Shown here: positions 40,001 to 49,096 of the stretch, piece after piece
Layout: each line of letters opens with the position of its first letter
How positions within the stretch are numbered: the first letter of the stretch is position 1
NCBI RefSeq assembly: GCF_018524365.1
Contig: NZ_JAEKFT010000017.1
Coordinates: forward strand, 47,846 to 111,845
Source of the DNA: Denitromonas iodatirespirans
GTDB taxonomy: Bacteria; Pseudomonadota; Gammaproteobacteria; Burkholderiales; Rhodocyclaceae
Direction: 5' to 3'
Length of the DNA: 64,000 bases
The notes under the pieces: generated by a model
Database searches by the model: none
What the model was told of the DNA's origin: nothing
The model's input: the letters and a program-made list of their open reading frames with translations, nothing else
Program-made: the position numbers and the translations under genes

Positions 40001-40900
40001 CAGCACCAACTCGGGCAGATCCTCGCCGAGCCGGGCACGCGCATCGCGCAGCGCCAGATCGGCGGTGGCCGCCACCGGTTGCCCCGCCTGCAGACTGAGC
40101 CAGACACGGGTGTCGCCGAAGCCGGTCAGCCCGGCCGGCATATCGACCCAGGCGTGCAGGCTCTCCAGCGAAGCACGGCGCACCGCGGCGTAGAGCCGGC
40201 CGGTCCATGCCGTCGGGGCCTGCTCGTCGAACTGTCGCAGGTCGGCGCGCATGTCGATCGACTCGGCCAGCGGCCCCTCGGGCTGCATGGTCAGGCCGAG
40301 GGCATGGGTGCCGAAGCCCTTGACCAGGCGGAAGTTCACCTCGTTCAGACGCAGCGGCGGCGCCTGGCGCAACGCATCGCGCCAGATCACGGTCGCGCCG
40401 CGGACGACAATCTGGCGTTGCGCCATCAGCCAGCGCAGGGCCTCGCCATCGCCCCCTGCCGCGGCAGCGACCGGCAAGCCGGCGACGGAGAAGCCGCCTT
40501 GCGCATCGCGCGCGATATGCAATTCCGGCGTCTGCACTTCGAGCCGATGGAAGTAGGGCCGCAGTTTCAGGATCGAGGTCCACGCCAGGGTGGCATCGAT
40601 CTGCGGCAACACCAGGGCCGACTCGCCCTCGGCGTCGCGCAGCACGACATTCTTCAGATGCAGGCGCGGGCGCAGGCCCGACCAGTCGGCCTCGATCGCG
40701 GCGATGCTCACCGGCACCCCCAGCGCGATCTCGGCCTGCCGGGCGATCGGCGCGCGCCAGCGTTCGATATCGGGCAGCACCGCGTAGCGCAAGACCAGGA
40801 AGGCGATGCCAAGCAGGAAATATAGCGCCAGCGCGCCTGTCAGCAGACGGCTGCGCCAACGACGGGCGGGACGCGGCCCGGCGGGCTCGGAGTTGGGCAC
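37100..40900 (-). CDS. yhdP: YhdP, AsmA-like phospholipid transport protein
   Basis: 1266 residues. One N-terminal membrane anchor (about 17-40: LLTGALALYFLLGIAFLVL), then a very long periplasmic part of repeating beta strands (DUF3971 and AsmA-like regions), as in the bridge-like proteins that carry phospholipid from inner to outer membrane. DIERWRAPIARQAEIALGVPV opens the first domain. The C-terminus FEYHVTGTWSDPVVTRIE is the conserved AsmA-like end. Normal length for the family. It heads the yhdP-nit-tldD operon and is divergent from glnE. Confidence 0.92.
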   Translation of the reverse strand: MPNSEPAGPRPARRWRSRLLTGALALYFLLGIAFLVLRYAVLPDIERWRAPIARQAEIALGVPVSIAAIEADWSGLRPRLHLKNVVLRDAEGESALVLPQIDATLAWTSILKLRPYFHRLEVQTPELHIARDAQGGFSVAGLPVAAAAGGDGEALRWLMAQRQIVVRGATVIWRDALRQAPPLRLNEVNFRLVKGFGTHALGLTMQPEGPLAESIDMRADLRQFDEQAPTAWTGRLYAAVRRASLESLHAWVDMPAGLTGFGDTRVWLSLQAGQPVAATADLALRDARARLGEDLPELVLDQVAGRLGAQKSATETVLTSRGLSLDAGDGIAIAPTDLRISRKGDGAGQVTRVEVNQLDLAALSALGAHLPFDEAVRSRLAALAPTGRFSQVQLQWTGEAAAPSAWQVSADFDGVGMRARDNLPGLGGIRGHLAGNQGSGRYTLDSESMTLDLPAVFEAPLGFDTLFAEGGWQRRDGALRVTLDRARFANADAQGEASGYYAPSVDGPGVIDLQARLSEADGTAVWRYMPKVVNQDTRVWLRDSITAGRAHDVRLRLQGDLADFPFREGGGIFLITGRISRAKLDYAKAWPAIEAIEGGLRFEGARMEITANQGRIYGVRLGKVRVVLPDLDVPDEVLTITGVATGGTQDFLRFVGDSPVRARIDGFTDDMRAEGDGMLDLKLVMPLRHVADTEVTGRYRFKDNALTLVPGLAPIADAAGQVNFTANALSIPQASGTLFGKPLQLTATTLADRGVRFEARGEAQMAALQAAYAWPALAHLSGETPWSAQVVVRGREAEVVVEAPLSGVSSSLPAPFNKSATEAWPLRAAFKVQPGAPVSLEAKLADRASLQLTIPRDEGAPLRGGLGIGAPVPAGERGVRIAIAQPHVDVDAWRAVSSMSSEAGGALPIERVVLDTPRLTVAGTDLHAVRAEARQDKDRWRVKLRAKEAAGEIDWQQGGEGAVHARFSHLLLKKGEAEAEGAADLEPLESLPALDVVIERFGLRDLELGRLEVTAFNRGGLWHLNQLKLASADGVLTGSGQWWPQAPARTELDFSLDSTDTGALLKRLGHAEAVQGGSAKLAGKVAWQGAPTDLNVATMKGMLTLNAENGQFRKLEPGVGRLLGVLSLQSLPRRITLDFRDVFSEGFAFDSISGSIDVDQGVLRTDSLEIRGPSAKVFMRGSANVKNETQDLNVNVQPTLSESVAVGAALGAVNPVAGVVTYLVQKALKDPVEKAFAFEYHVTGTWSDPVVTRIEAAPPEGGAGSK

Positions 40901-41015
40901 GGCGGAAGTGATTTGAGTATCCTGAGCAACGGGTGCATCAAAGGGCAGCGCGCTGCCAAGGGGGTGCCGACAGCGGCCGCCTGCGACCCGCTCATTCTAT
41001 CAAGCCGGATTCACC

Positions 41016-43727
41016 ATGTCCCTGAACGAACTCGCCGACCTGCCGGAAAAGCTGCGCCTCGCGCTGCCCTTCTCACGCTATCTGAAGCAGATGCTGCAAA
41101 GCCGCAGCTGGTTGGCCGATCAACTTGCCGCACATCTGGATGCCCCACTGGATACCGAGACGATGAGCGCCTTCATCGATCCGGGCGCGCTCGACCGCGA
41201 CAGCATGCGCGCCGCCCTGCGCCGGTTGCGCACCTGGGTGCTATGCCATCTGGCGGTGCGCGATCTGGCCGGCGATGCCGATCTGGCCGAAGTCACCGAA
41301 ACCATGAGCGCCTTTGCCGACCTGGCGGTGCGCGTTGCCCATGATGTCGAACGCGAGGCACTGATCGCGCGCCACGGCAAGCCGGCGGCGCCCGGCGGCT
41401 GGGAGCAGGAGCTGCTGGTGGTGGGCATGGGCAAGCTCGGCGGCCGCGAGCTGAACGTGTCTTCCGACATCGACCTGATCTTCGTCTACCCGGAGGACGG
41501 CGACACCGGCGGCGACAAGGTGATCAGCAACTTCGAGTTTTTCGAGCGCCTCGGCAAGCGCATCATCCAGGCACTGGCCGAGGTCACCGAACATGGCCAG
41601 GTGTTCCGGGTGGACATGCGGCTGCGACCCAACGGCGACTCCGGGCCGCTGGTATGCAGTTTCGACATGCTGGAGAACTACTTCATCGCCCAGGGCCGCG
41701 AGTGGGAGCGCTATGCCTGGATCAAGGCGCGGGTCATGCTGGGCAAGCGTTTCGAACAACTCGATGCCATCACCCGCCCCTTCGTCTTCCGCAAGTATCT
41801 CGACTTCGGCGCGATCAACGCCATGCGCGACCTGCATGCCCAGATCCGCCGCGAGGTGGCGCGCAAGGACCGCGCCCACAACATCAAGCTCGGCCCCGGC
41901 GGCATCCGCGAGATCGAGTTCATCGCCCAGGTGTTCCAATTGATCCGCGGCGGACGCGAACGCAGCCTGCAGATCAAGCCGACGCAAAAGGTGCTCGACC
42001 TCCTGGCCGAGCAGGGCGTGCTCGCCCCCGAGGTGGTCGACGCGCTCAAGCGGGCCTATGTCTTCCTGCGCCGGCTGGAGCATCGCCTGCAGTATCTCGA
42101 CGACGCCCAGACGCACGATCTGCCCGAGCAGGTCGACGAGCAAGCCCTGATCGCCGGCGCCATGGGCTTCGCCGACTACCCGGCGCTGCGCGCCGAGCTC
42201 GACCGTCATCGTGCCGAAGTCAGCCGGCACTTCGAAATGGTTTTCGGCGATCCGGACGAAGAAGGTCACGAACTCGATGCCGTGTGGCTCGAGGCCGAAG
42301 ACATCGCCACCCTCGTACCGCTGCTCGAAAAGCTCAAGTATGCCGAGCCGGAAACCTCGGCCCGGCGCCTGCAGAGCCTGCATCGCGGCACCCGCTATCA
42401 GCAGCTGCCGCCCAAGATCAAGAGCCGCTTCGACGCGCTGGTGCCGCGCGTGGTCGAGACCGCCGCCGAGGCCGCGAACCCCGACGACACGCTGTCGCGT
42501 TGCCTCGATCTGCTCGACGCCATCGGTGGGCGCGGCGCCTACCTGGCCATGCTCCAGCAATATCCGCAGGCCTTGCACAAGGTCGGCGAACTGGTCTCCG
42601 CCTCGCGCTGGGCAGCCCAGTACCTGGCCCGCCATCCGATCCTGCTCGACGAATTGCTCGATGCGCGCCAGCTCAACAGCAAGCCCGACTGGCCCGCCTT
42701 CGCCGCCGATCTGCGCCGCCAGTGCGACGACATTGAGCCGGACATGGAACGGCAGATGGACCTGATGCGCGAGCAGCATCACACCCAGGCCTTCCGCCTG
42801 CTGACCCAGGACCTGGCCGGCGTGCTCACCGTCGAAGCGCTGTCCGACCACCTCTCGGCGCTGGCCGACGCCCTGCTCGACATCACCGTCCCGCTGTGCT
42901 GGCGCAAACTGCGCCGCCGCCACCGTGACGACGCGCCGGCCTTCGCCATCGTCAGCTATGGCAAGCTCGGCGGCAAGGAGTTGGGCTACGCGTCGGACCT
43001 GGACATCGTCTTTCTCTACGACGACCCGCACCCCGAGGCGGCCGAGCACTATTCACGCCTGGCCCAGCGCATCAACACCTGGCTGTCCAGCCAGACCGCG
43101 GCCGGCCAGCTCTTCGAGACCGACCTGCGCCTGCGCCCGAACGGCGACGCCGGGCTCCTGGTGTGCAGCATCGACGCCTTCCGCAAATACCAGCTCGAAT
43201 CGGCCTGGCGCTGGGAGCACCAGGCCCTCACCCGGGCCCGCTTCTCGGCCGGCGACACCCGCGTCGGCGACGCCTTCGAAGCCATCCGCATCGAGGTGCT
43301 GCGTCAGCCGCGCGAGCTCGCCCCTCTGCGCGAAGACGTCCTCGCCATGCGCAAGAAGATGATGGACGCGCACAGCAACAAGAGCGGCCTGTTCAACCTC
43401 AAGCATGATCGCGGCGGGCTGGTCGACGTCGAGTTCATCGTCCAGTACCTGGTGCTCGCGCATGCCCACCAGCATCCGCAACTGACCGGCAACCTCGGCA
43501 ACATCGCCCTGCTGCGCATCGCCGGCGAGCTCGGCCTGATCCCACCCGACCTGGCGCGGCGCAGCGGCGACACCTACCGCGAATTCCGCCGCCTGCAACA
43601 CCGCCAACGCCTCAACGGCCTGCGCGTGGAAGTGCCGCACGAATCGGTCGGCGCCCATCGCGATGCGGTGCGCGCGCTGTGGTCGCTGGTGCTGGAGACG
43701 CCGGCAGGGGGCACAGCCCCCCAGTGA
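41016..43727 (+). CDS. glnE: Bifunctional glutamine synthetase adenylyltransferase/adenylyl-removing enzyme
   Basis: 903 residues. Controls glutamine synthetase by adenylylation and its removal. Two nucleotidyltransferase domains are visible. In the N-terminal one, GMGKLGGRELNVSSDIDLIFVY is near residues 130-155 (shown in part). In the C-terminal one, YGKLGGKELGYASDLDIVFLYD is near 645-670 (in part). Both keep the paired Asp residues. GPGGIREIEFIAQ and HDRGGLVDVEFIVQYLVL are the repeated helical-domain motifs. Slightly shorter than the E. coli protein, which is usual in Betaproteobacteria. Confidence 0.96.
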   Translation: MSLNELADLPEKLRLALPFSRYLKQMLQSRSWLADQLAAHLDAPLDTETMSAFIDPGALDRDSMRAALRRLRTWVLCHLAVRDLAGDADLAEVTETMSAFADLAVRVAHDVEREALIARHGKPAAPGGWEQELLVVGMGKLGGRELNVSSDIDLIFVYPEDGDTGGDKVISNFEFFERLGKRIIQALAEVTEHGQVFRVDMRLRPNGDSGPLVCSFDMLENYFIAQGREWERYAWIKARVMLGKRFEQLDAITRPFVFRKYLDFGAINAMRDLHAQIRREVARKDRAHNIKLGPGGIREIEFIAQVFQLIRGGRERSLQIKPTQKVLDLLAEQGVLAPEVVDALKRAYVFLRRLEHRLQYLDDAQTHDLPEQVDEQALIAGAMGFADYPALRAELDRHRAEVSRHFEMVFGDPDEEGHELDAVWLEAEDIATLVPLLEKLKYAEPETSARRLQSLHRGTRYQQLPPKIKSRFDALVPRVVETAAEAANPDDTLSRCLDLLDAIGGRGAYLAMLQQYPQALHKVGELVSASRWAAQYLARHPILLDELLDARQLNSKPDWPAFAADLRRQCDDIEPDMERQMDLMREQHHTQAFRLLTQDLAGVLTVEALSDHLSALADALLDITVPLCWRKLRRRHRDDAPAFAIVSYGKLGGKELGYASDLDIVFLYDDPHPEAAEHYSRLAQRINTWLSSQTAAGQLFETDLRLRPNGDAGLLVCSIDAFRKYQLESAWRWEHQALTRARFSAGDTRVGDAFEAIRIEVLRQPRELAPLREDVLAMRKKMMDAHSNKSGLFNLKHDRGGLVDVEFIVQYLVLAHAHQHPQLTGNLGNIALLRIAGELGLIPPDLARRSGDTYREFRRLQHRQRLNGLRVEVPHESVGAHRDAVRALWSLVLETPAGGTAPQ

Positions 43728-43813
43728 GCGGTTTCCGGCGCCGTGAACACGGAATCGAAGAAACCGGAAAACACCCCTTCGATGGCTGCGATGCCGCTCC
43801 GCTGAGCGCTTCC

Positions 43814-43850
43814 TTCAGCCACTGAAGGGCATCGCCCGATGGCGAGGCCT
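43814..43850. other. Paired hairpins between glnE and the helicase gene
   Basis: ccttcag/ctgaagg with a 3-base loop, followed by catcg/cgatg. They lie between convergent genes and could end either transcript, though no T run follows. The remaining bases of this 149-base gap show nothing else. Confidence 0.35.
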
Positions 43851-43876
43851 TGATCTGACGGAGCGTCGAACGGACA

Positions 43877-46800
43877 TCAACACGCGGGTTTGGCCTCGGT
43901 GCAGTATTCGATTTCCGGGAGCACCAGTTCCCATGAGGAACACTTCACTCTCCCCTGCTCGCGCTCCCTGGCCTGACGCACCAGGACGGCTGCCACTCGC
44001 ACGGCCACAATCGCACCCGCCGGTGGATTGAATTTCGACGACATCCGCCCGACCGCCATGCCGGCTGTTTCCGCGATCTCCCAGCCTTCACTTCCGTTGC
44101 TGCGACGCCGGAGCGTCAGCGGACTGCCGACGTCCAGCGCCGCCAGCGCGCGATGAATCGGGGCGCCAGGGACGAAGTAGCCAGGCCAGGAGAGGACCAC
44201 CTTCTCGGGGTCTGCGCACCACACGCGATGCGTCATGCCAGGCTCGGGAGGCTTCGCCTCCGGGCGGGACCTGAGCACCAATCCATCCATGGCTGAAACA
44301 AAGGGATGCTGCCCACCGATGACCGCACAGAGCGTCAGCGAGCACCTCGCCCGGGTCATGGCAACGTAATAGAGGCGGCGCTCGTCGTCGTCACGCCCCT
44401 GCCAGCCGCCTCCGTCCAGAATCAGGACATGCTCGAATTCAAGCCCCTTGGCACGGTGGGCCGTCGTCAGTACGAGCGGCGCATTGGGGCGCGGATCACT
44501 CGCCGGCTTTCCAGCGGCGCCGAAGTCATACAGTGCCTCGATGACGTCATCCACCACCAGTTCTCGCCCTGGCGCAGCGGACTCGGTGTCGACGATGAAT
44601 TGCGCCAACGCGGCGCGATAGGGGTGACGAATCAGTCCGTCCAGCGCCATCCGGAAGCGCCAACGGAACCAGCGCGAGAGCGCGCCGCTGCGAATCAGTA
44701 CGCGGCGGCGCCGGATCCTGCGGTGCTCGCCACGCAGAAGCATCCCGAGGGCGTTCCCCTCTCGCGTGGCATGCAGGCTGATCTGTCCCGCATCGCGCTG
44801 CATGTGCACCGGCACGGCACGCAGCCGACACAAGGCAGCGAGCGGCTCGAGGTCCTCCCAGCGTCGTGCGATAACGGCAAAGCGCCCCCATTGGCTCGAG
44901 CCCCCGCTCGTCAGCAAAGCGTGCAGCCGCTGCAGCTCCGCAAAGGCGATCTGCGCCTCTTGATCGGTGTTTCGCGGCACCTCGAGGACATGGACGCGCC
45001 CCTCGGTGAGCGGATCACGTTCGGCCTGTTCGCCGCCGTCCGGCTGCTGGCGGCGGGCATGGTCCACGCGGATTTCCTGCGCGGCCTTCATGCGCTCGCG
45101 GGCTTGGGCAATGACACGATTGGCGCACTGGATGATGTGCCGGGTCGAGCGATAGTTCTCGACGAGCGCATACCGGCGCGCGGCATAGTCGGTGTCGAAC
45201 TGGCGAATGTAGCGCACATTGGCGCCATCGAAAGCATAGATATTCTGGTCGTCGTCACCCACGACCATCAGCGAGACGCGGTCTTCCTCAGTTTTCAGGG
45301 CCCGCCCGGCAACGGCGCTGATCAGCTCATAGTGATCGCCATTGATGTCCTGGTACTCATCAACCAGGAGAAAGCGCAGCCCGGCAAGCAGTCGGTCCCG
45401 CTCGATGGATGGCGCCATGTCCGCTTCGCTTGCGTCGCCCGGATCGGGGGCTTCTGCGGCCCGCAGCAGCTGTGTCGCCCGCCGAATGACTTCGCTGAAA
45501 TCCACCGCTTCGCCACGCTCGATGGCCACGGCGTAGCTGGTTCCTGTCAGCCGCATGGCCAGGCCGTGCAGGGTCTGGATCGTCACCCCGGCGGCGTCCG
45601 CACCGATCAGGGCCCACAGCCGGCGACGAATTTCATTGGCCGCCGAGCGATTGTAGGCAAGGACCATCACCGCTTGGGGCAGCACCATGCACTCGCGCAG
45701 CAGCCATGCGACGCGATGGACGATGACGCGCGTCTTTCCCGCCCCCGGGCCCGCCAGCACCAGGTGATTGCCTTCAAGTGGTGCAGCGACAATTGCCTGC
45801 TGCTCGGGATTGGCCAGATCGGTCAGAATGCGGCGGTGGGCGGCCTCGGTGGTCGCCATCTCCAGGACGTCCTTCCGGCCGGCAAAATACCGGCGAATGA
45901 ACTCGCCCCGGTCCAGGCTGAAGTAGTCGACGATGAATGCCATCGCGGCCTGGATCTTGCTGACGGCGAGCTTGGCGTACTCGGCCATCACATGCACCTG
46001 GACGATCTTGTCCTTGTAGTGCAGCGCAAGCTCGGCGTAGTCGGATTTCTTGAACTGGCGACGCCGCGCCTCGGCATTGAGGGCGATGCTCATCGCGGAA
46101 CGGAACACGGCCTTGCCTCGCGCCAGATGCAACACCTCGTTGGCGTCCAGATACAGCAGTGCCGAAGACAGCGCGATGTCCCATTTGCCCGTCGCAATGT
46201 CGGCCAGCGAGACGTCGGCCTGAAGCGCGCTTTCGAGCTCGCCCTGTTTGCAGGTCACCAGGAGCGTGTTCCCTTGACGCCTTTTGTGGAACTCCGCCAC
46301 CAGCGCCCGTGCCAGGCGCATTCTTCGTTCGCGGATGATATCGATCTCACGCCAGCTGCGCAGCAGCTTGATGAGGCGGCTGTCGTGGGTTCGCGGTCGC
46401 AGTGCAAAAACACTGCGGTTGGCCTCGCCGTCGCCAAAAGGTTCAGCAAAGGATTTGAGCAGGCGGGTGAGCCGGTCGGGGTCGAACTCGACCTGGGTGT
46501 CGCGTCGCAAGGTGTCGCACAGACGGCGGACATCGAGGATCTGCCAGCCCTCTTCGTCCGCATCGGGCGCTTCTTCGCGCAAACGCCCGATCAGGGCATC
46601 TTCGATGCGCCCCAGCTCAGCGAGCCGTTGCGCCGTATCCGGGTCACGGTAAAACGTGATACCGATTTCCGTATCGTTCGATAGCAGCTTCCATCGATCC
46701 AGTTCGCGCAGCATGTTCCGGATCGTGCGCGAGTCTTGCCCGGTCGCCAGTATCAGCTCATCGGTGGACACGCCTTCGTCATCTTCTGCCTGAATGAGCA

Positions 46801-49057
46801 CGGAGAGTATTTTCAGATAGGGATCGATATCCGTACCGGCACCCAGCTTCTGCCGCAGAATTGCGCACGCCTCTTCTTCGTTCGCCACCAGCAGGCTCCC
46901 GGGGAAGACCCGGGTGTGATTTTCGTGGCGCTCCAGCAATCGCGCCTCTTCCAGCCACGCCACGGCAATGCGCACCTTGGTATCCGAGTCGCTGGCGTCC
47001 GGGTCAAGTCGATGCGCGTCGGGTATTTCCAGCAAGATCTCGCCGCTGGTCACGACGACCTCGCCATCACTGCGATCTTTGCGCTCGATCGAGCGCAAAG
47101 CCTTGAGAATCGCACCAATGTCGTGCTGGCTGAGCCGGGCGTTCTTCAGTAGCCGGAACTGCACCTCCAGATCGGCTTCGTCATACAGCAGGATGCCTCG
47201 CGCGGGCGCCTGGTCCCGCCCCGCACGGCCCGCCTCCTGGAGGTAGTTCTCGAGCGAGCCCGGCGTATCGAGGTGGATGACCAGGCGCACATCGGGTTTG
47301 TCCACACCCATACCAAAGGCATTGGTCGCAGCGATGACGCGCAAGGCCCCCGCGAGAAAGGCTTCCTGCACGGCCCGCTTCTCGGCGGGCATCATGCCAC
47401 CATGGAAATGCCCGCAGGGCAGGCCGGCGTCCTTCAGGAACTGTGCAATTTCCTCCACGGTCTTCTGGCGCGCACAAAAGACAATTGCCCCGCCGTCTTC
47501 ACGCAAGGCCTCCTGCAGCAGGCGCAGCACCTCGCCATACTTGGCCGGCGTCGGTACGAAGCGAACCTCATAGCTCAGGTTGTCGCGACTGACCCCGCCT
47601 TCGAGCCGCTCGAGCTGGACCCCGAGCCTTTTGTCGAAGTGCGCACAGATGTCGTCGACCACATCGGGTTTGGCGGTCGCGGTAAAGCAATGGACCGGTG
47701 ACGGGTCATCTTTCTGAGCCGCACGGATGAATCGCGACACGTAGAGGTAGTCGGGGCGGAAATCATGGCCCCACTTGGACAGGCAATGCGCCTCGTCGAA
47801 CACCCAGGCACCGATCTGGCGATGCTTGAGGGCATTGGCGAACGCCGTACTCCGAAACTGCTCGGGCGCAACGAAAATCAAGCCCAGATCGCCCAGCCGC
47901 AATTTGTCGAGCATCGCTTGGCGTTCCATTGGATTGAGCAGGCTATTGAGATAACCGGCGCAGGTCACCCCTCGCGCTTCAAGGTTGTCGACCTGATCCT
48001 TCATGAGCGACTGCAGGGGTGAAACCACCACGGTCAGGCTGCCGTTGCGGTAGAAGCGCGCAAGCGCCGGCAGTTGGAAACAGAGCGACTTACCGCCTCC
48101 GGTCGGCAGGATGGCCAGTGTCGGCCGACCGGCAAATCCATTTTCAACAATGGCGCGCTGCAAGGAGCGACCATCCGCCGCCGCAGGCGTAGTCCGAAAC
48201 TGCGTGATACCCGGGAAATAGCGCGGCAACAGCGCCTCGAGGTCATGCTGCTCGCGGCACCACGTGCAATCCGGATCAGGACATGGTGTATCGCGCAGCA
48301 CCGAAACCGCTTCGCGAACCCTGGGAAAATTCAGCTGAACCCACGGCGGCAAGACGGAGTTTCCGCCCGCAACGCGCAACCACGCCAGTACGTAGGCGAG
48401 CGGCTTGTGCCAGCACGGATCAGGCAAACATTGCTCGACCACGCGACGCAGGCCAGTGATACACACCTTGCCTGCCGTGGCACGCTGCCAGGCTGCAACC
48501 GCCTCACTCAGCGACGGTTTCAAGGCCCGGCGCAGGGTGGCAAAGAAGTTCGCCACCCCCTTTCCGCTCTCCGGTGCCAGCAAGAAATGCAAGCAGAGCG
48601 CCTCATCGGGATGCTCGGCAACCCGCTGCTGAAGCGCCTCGCTCTGATCAAGGAAGAGTTCATACGCCAACTCGGCGTCGCGCACCGGATCGTTGCGCGT
48701 CGTGGTACACAGCTTGTAATCCTTGACCAGGCGATGATAAGGATTCTGCGGGAAGGCGACGGGCGAGAGTTCGAGCGTGTCGACCAACGGCAGGCGATGA
48801 AGCGCAAGCCCCGGGTGCAAAGCGGCAAGCGCGGGTTGATCGAAGGCAACGACATTGTGACCGAGCACAAAGGCGGCGCCTTCGGTCATTGCATCCAGCC
48901 TGGGCGCAAGATCGGGCGCCTTTGCCGAAAGTCTCAGTCGCGCATCAAGATCGGGGCGAAACACACCCAGTTCTTTCAGGGTCAACCGGTCCAGGCGCGC
49001 AGTTTCAATGTCGAGACACAAACACCGTGCGCGGGGCGCAGCAGATGTACCCACCAT
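43877..49057 (-). CDS. Exonuclease-like / RecQ helicase / UvrD helicase fusion (1726 aa)
   Basis: Single chain with three nucleic-acid modules. Residues 10-140 resemble a DEDD 3'-5' exonuclease: CLDIETA (Asp16, Glu18), GHNVVAFD (Asp73) and PVRDAEL (Asp127). A Cys-rich patch (CPDPDCTWC, 259-267) follows. A RecQ-type helicase spans about 290-640: LPTGGGKSLCFQLPA (318-331), VFDEAHCLSKWGHD (419-432), CFTATA, and the helicase C motif YLQEAGRAGRDQ. A UvrD/Rep core spans about 1080-1580: LAGPGAGKTR (1101-1110), LVDEYQDING (1231-1240), VVGDDDQNIYAFDGA, VENYRSTRHI and YYVAMTRA. Residues 640-1070 are helical with winged-helix-like parts. It is alone between glnE and tRNA-Pro, with its own promoter. Likely DNA repair or anti-phage defence; the role is inference. 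Confidence 0.88.
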   Translation of the reverse strand: MVGTSAAPRARCLCLDIETARLDRLTLKELGVFRPDLDARLRLSAKAPDLAPRLDAMTEGAAFVLGHNVVAFDQPALAALHPGLALHRLPLVDTLELSPVAFPQNPYHRLVKDYKLCTTTRNDPVRDAELAYELFLDQSEALQQRVAEHPDEALCLHFLLAPESGKGVANFFATLRRALKPSLSEAVAAWQRATAGKVCITGLRRVVEQCLPDPCWHKPLAYVLAWLRVAGGNSVLPPWVQLNFPRVREAVSVLRDTPCPDPDCTWCREQHDLEALLPRYFPGITQFRTTPAAADGRSLQRAIVENGFAGRPTLAILPTGGGKSLCFQLPALARFYRNGSLTVVVSPLQSLMKDQVDNLEARGVTCAGYLNSLLNPMERQAMLDKLRLGDLGLIFVAPEQFRSTAFANALKHRQIGAWVFDEAHCLSKWGHDFRPDYLYVSRFIRAAQKDDPSPVHCFTATAKPDVVDDICAHFDKRLGVQLERLEGGVSRDNLSYEVRFVPTPAKYGEVLRLLQEALREDGGAIVFCARQKTVEEIAQFLKDAGLPCGHFHGGMMPAEKRAVQEAFLAGALRVIAATNAFGMGVDKPDVRLVIHLDTPGSLENYLQEAGRAGRDQAPARGILLYDEADLEVQFRLLKNARLSQHDIGAILKALRSIERKDRSDGEVVVTSGEILLEIPDAHRLDPDASDSDTKVRIAVAWLEEARLLERHENHTRVFPGSLLVANEEEACAILRQKLGAGTDIDPYLKILSVLIQAEDDEGVSTDELILATGQDSRTIRNMLRELDRWKLLSNDTEIGITFYRDPDTAQRLAELGRIEDALIGRLREEAPDADEEGWQILDVRRLCDTLRRDTQVEFDPDRLTRLLKSFAEPFGDGEANRSVFALRPRTHDSRLIKLLRSWREIDIIRERRMRLARALVAEFHKRRQGNTLLVTCKQGELESALQADVSLADIATGKWDIALSSALLYLDANEVLHLARGKAVFRSAMSIALNAEARRRQFKKSDYAELALHYKDKIVQVHVMAEYAKLAVSKIQAAMAFIVDYFSLDRGEFIRRYFAGRKDVLEMATTEAAHRRILTDLANPEQQAIVAAPLEGNHLVLAGPGAGKTRVIVHRVAWLLRECMVLPQAVMVLAYNRSAANEIRRRLWALIGADAAGVTIQTLHGLAMRLTGTSYAVAIERGEAVDFSEVIRRATQLLRAAEAPDPGDASEADMAPSIERDRLLAGLRFLLVDEYQDINGDHYELISAVAGRALKTEEDRVSLMVVGDDDQNIYAFDGANVRYIRQFDTDYAARRYALVENYRSTRHIIQCANRVIAQARERMKAAQEIRVDHARRQQPDGGEQAERDPLTEGRVHVLEVPRNTDQEAQIAFAELQRLHALLTSGGSSQWGRFAVIARRWEDLEPLAALCRLRAVPVHMQRDAGQISLHATREGNALGMLLRGEHRRIRRRRVLIRSGALSRWFRWRFRMALDGLIRHPYRAALAQFIVDTESAAPGRELVVDDVIEALYDFGAAGKPASDPRPNAPLVLTTAHRAKGLEFEHVLILDGGGWQGRDDDERRLYYVAMTRARCSLTLCAVIGGQHPFVSAMDGLVLRSRPEAKPPEPGMTHRVWCADPEKVVLSWPGYFVPGAPIHRALAALDVGSPLTLRRRSNGSEGWEIAETAGMAVGRMSSKFNPPAGAIVAVRVAAVLVRQAREREQGRVKCSSWELVLPEIEYCTEAKPAC

Positions 49058-49068
49058 GAATGACCTAA

Positions 49069-49096
49069 GGATACAGAGACGCCATGAATTGTATCC
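49069..49096 (-). promoter_or_regulatory. Inverted repeat overlapping the helicase promoter
   Basis: GGATACA (49069-49075) and TGTATCC (49090-49096) are perfect 7-base arms, 14 bases apart. The upstream arm overlaps the -10 box and the other lies just before the ATG, as a repressor operator would. Confidence 0.5.

Noticed and set aside
36776..40825. 1349-codon open frame antisense to yhdP
   Set aside because: No motifs and a His/Arg/Gln-rich composition typical of the antisense of GC-rich genes; yhdP on the other strand is unmistakable.
41241..43049. 602-codon open frame antisense to glnE
   Set aside because: Shadow frame opposite two intact nucleotidyltransferase domains.
44306..46684. 792-codon open frame antisense to the exonuclease-RecQ-UvrD gene
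   Set aside because: No recognisable domain; it lies opposite conserved UvrD motifs, which constrain the other strand.
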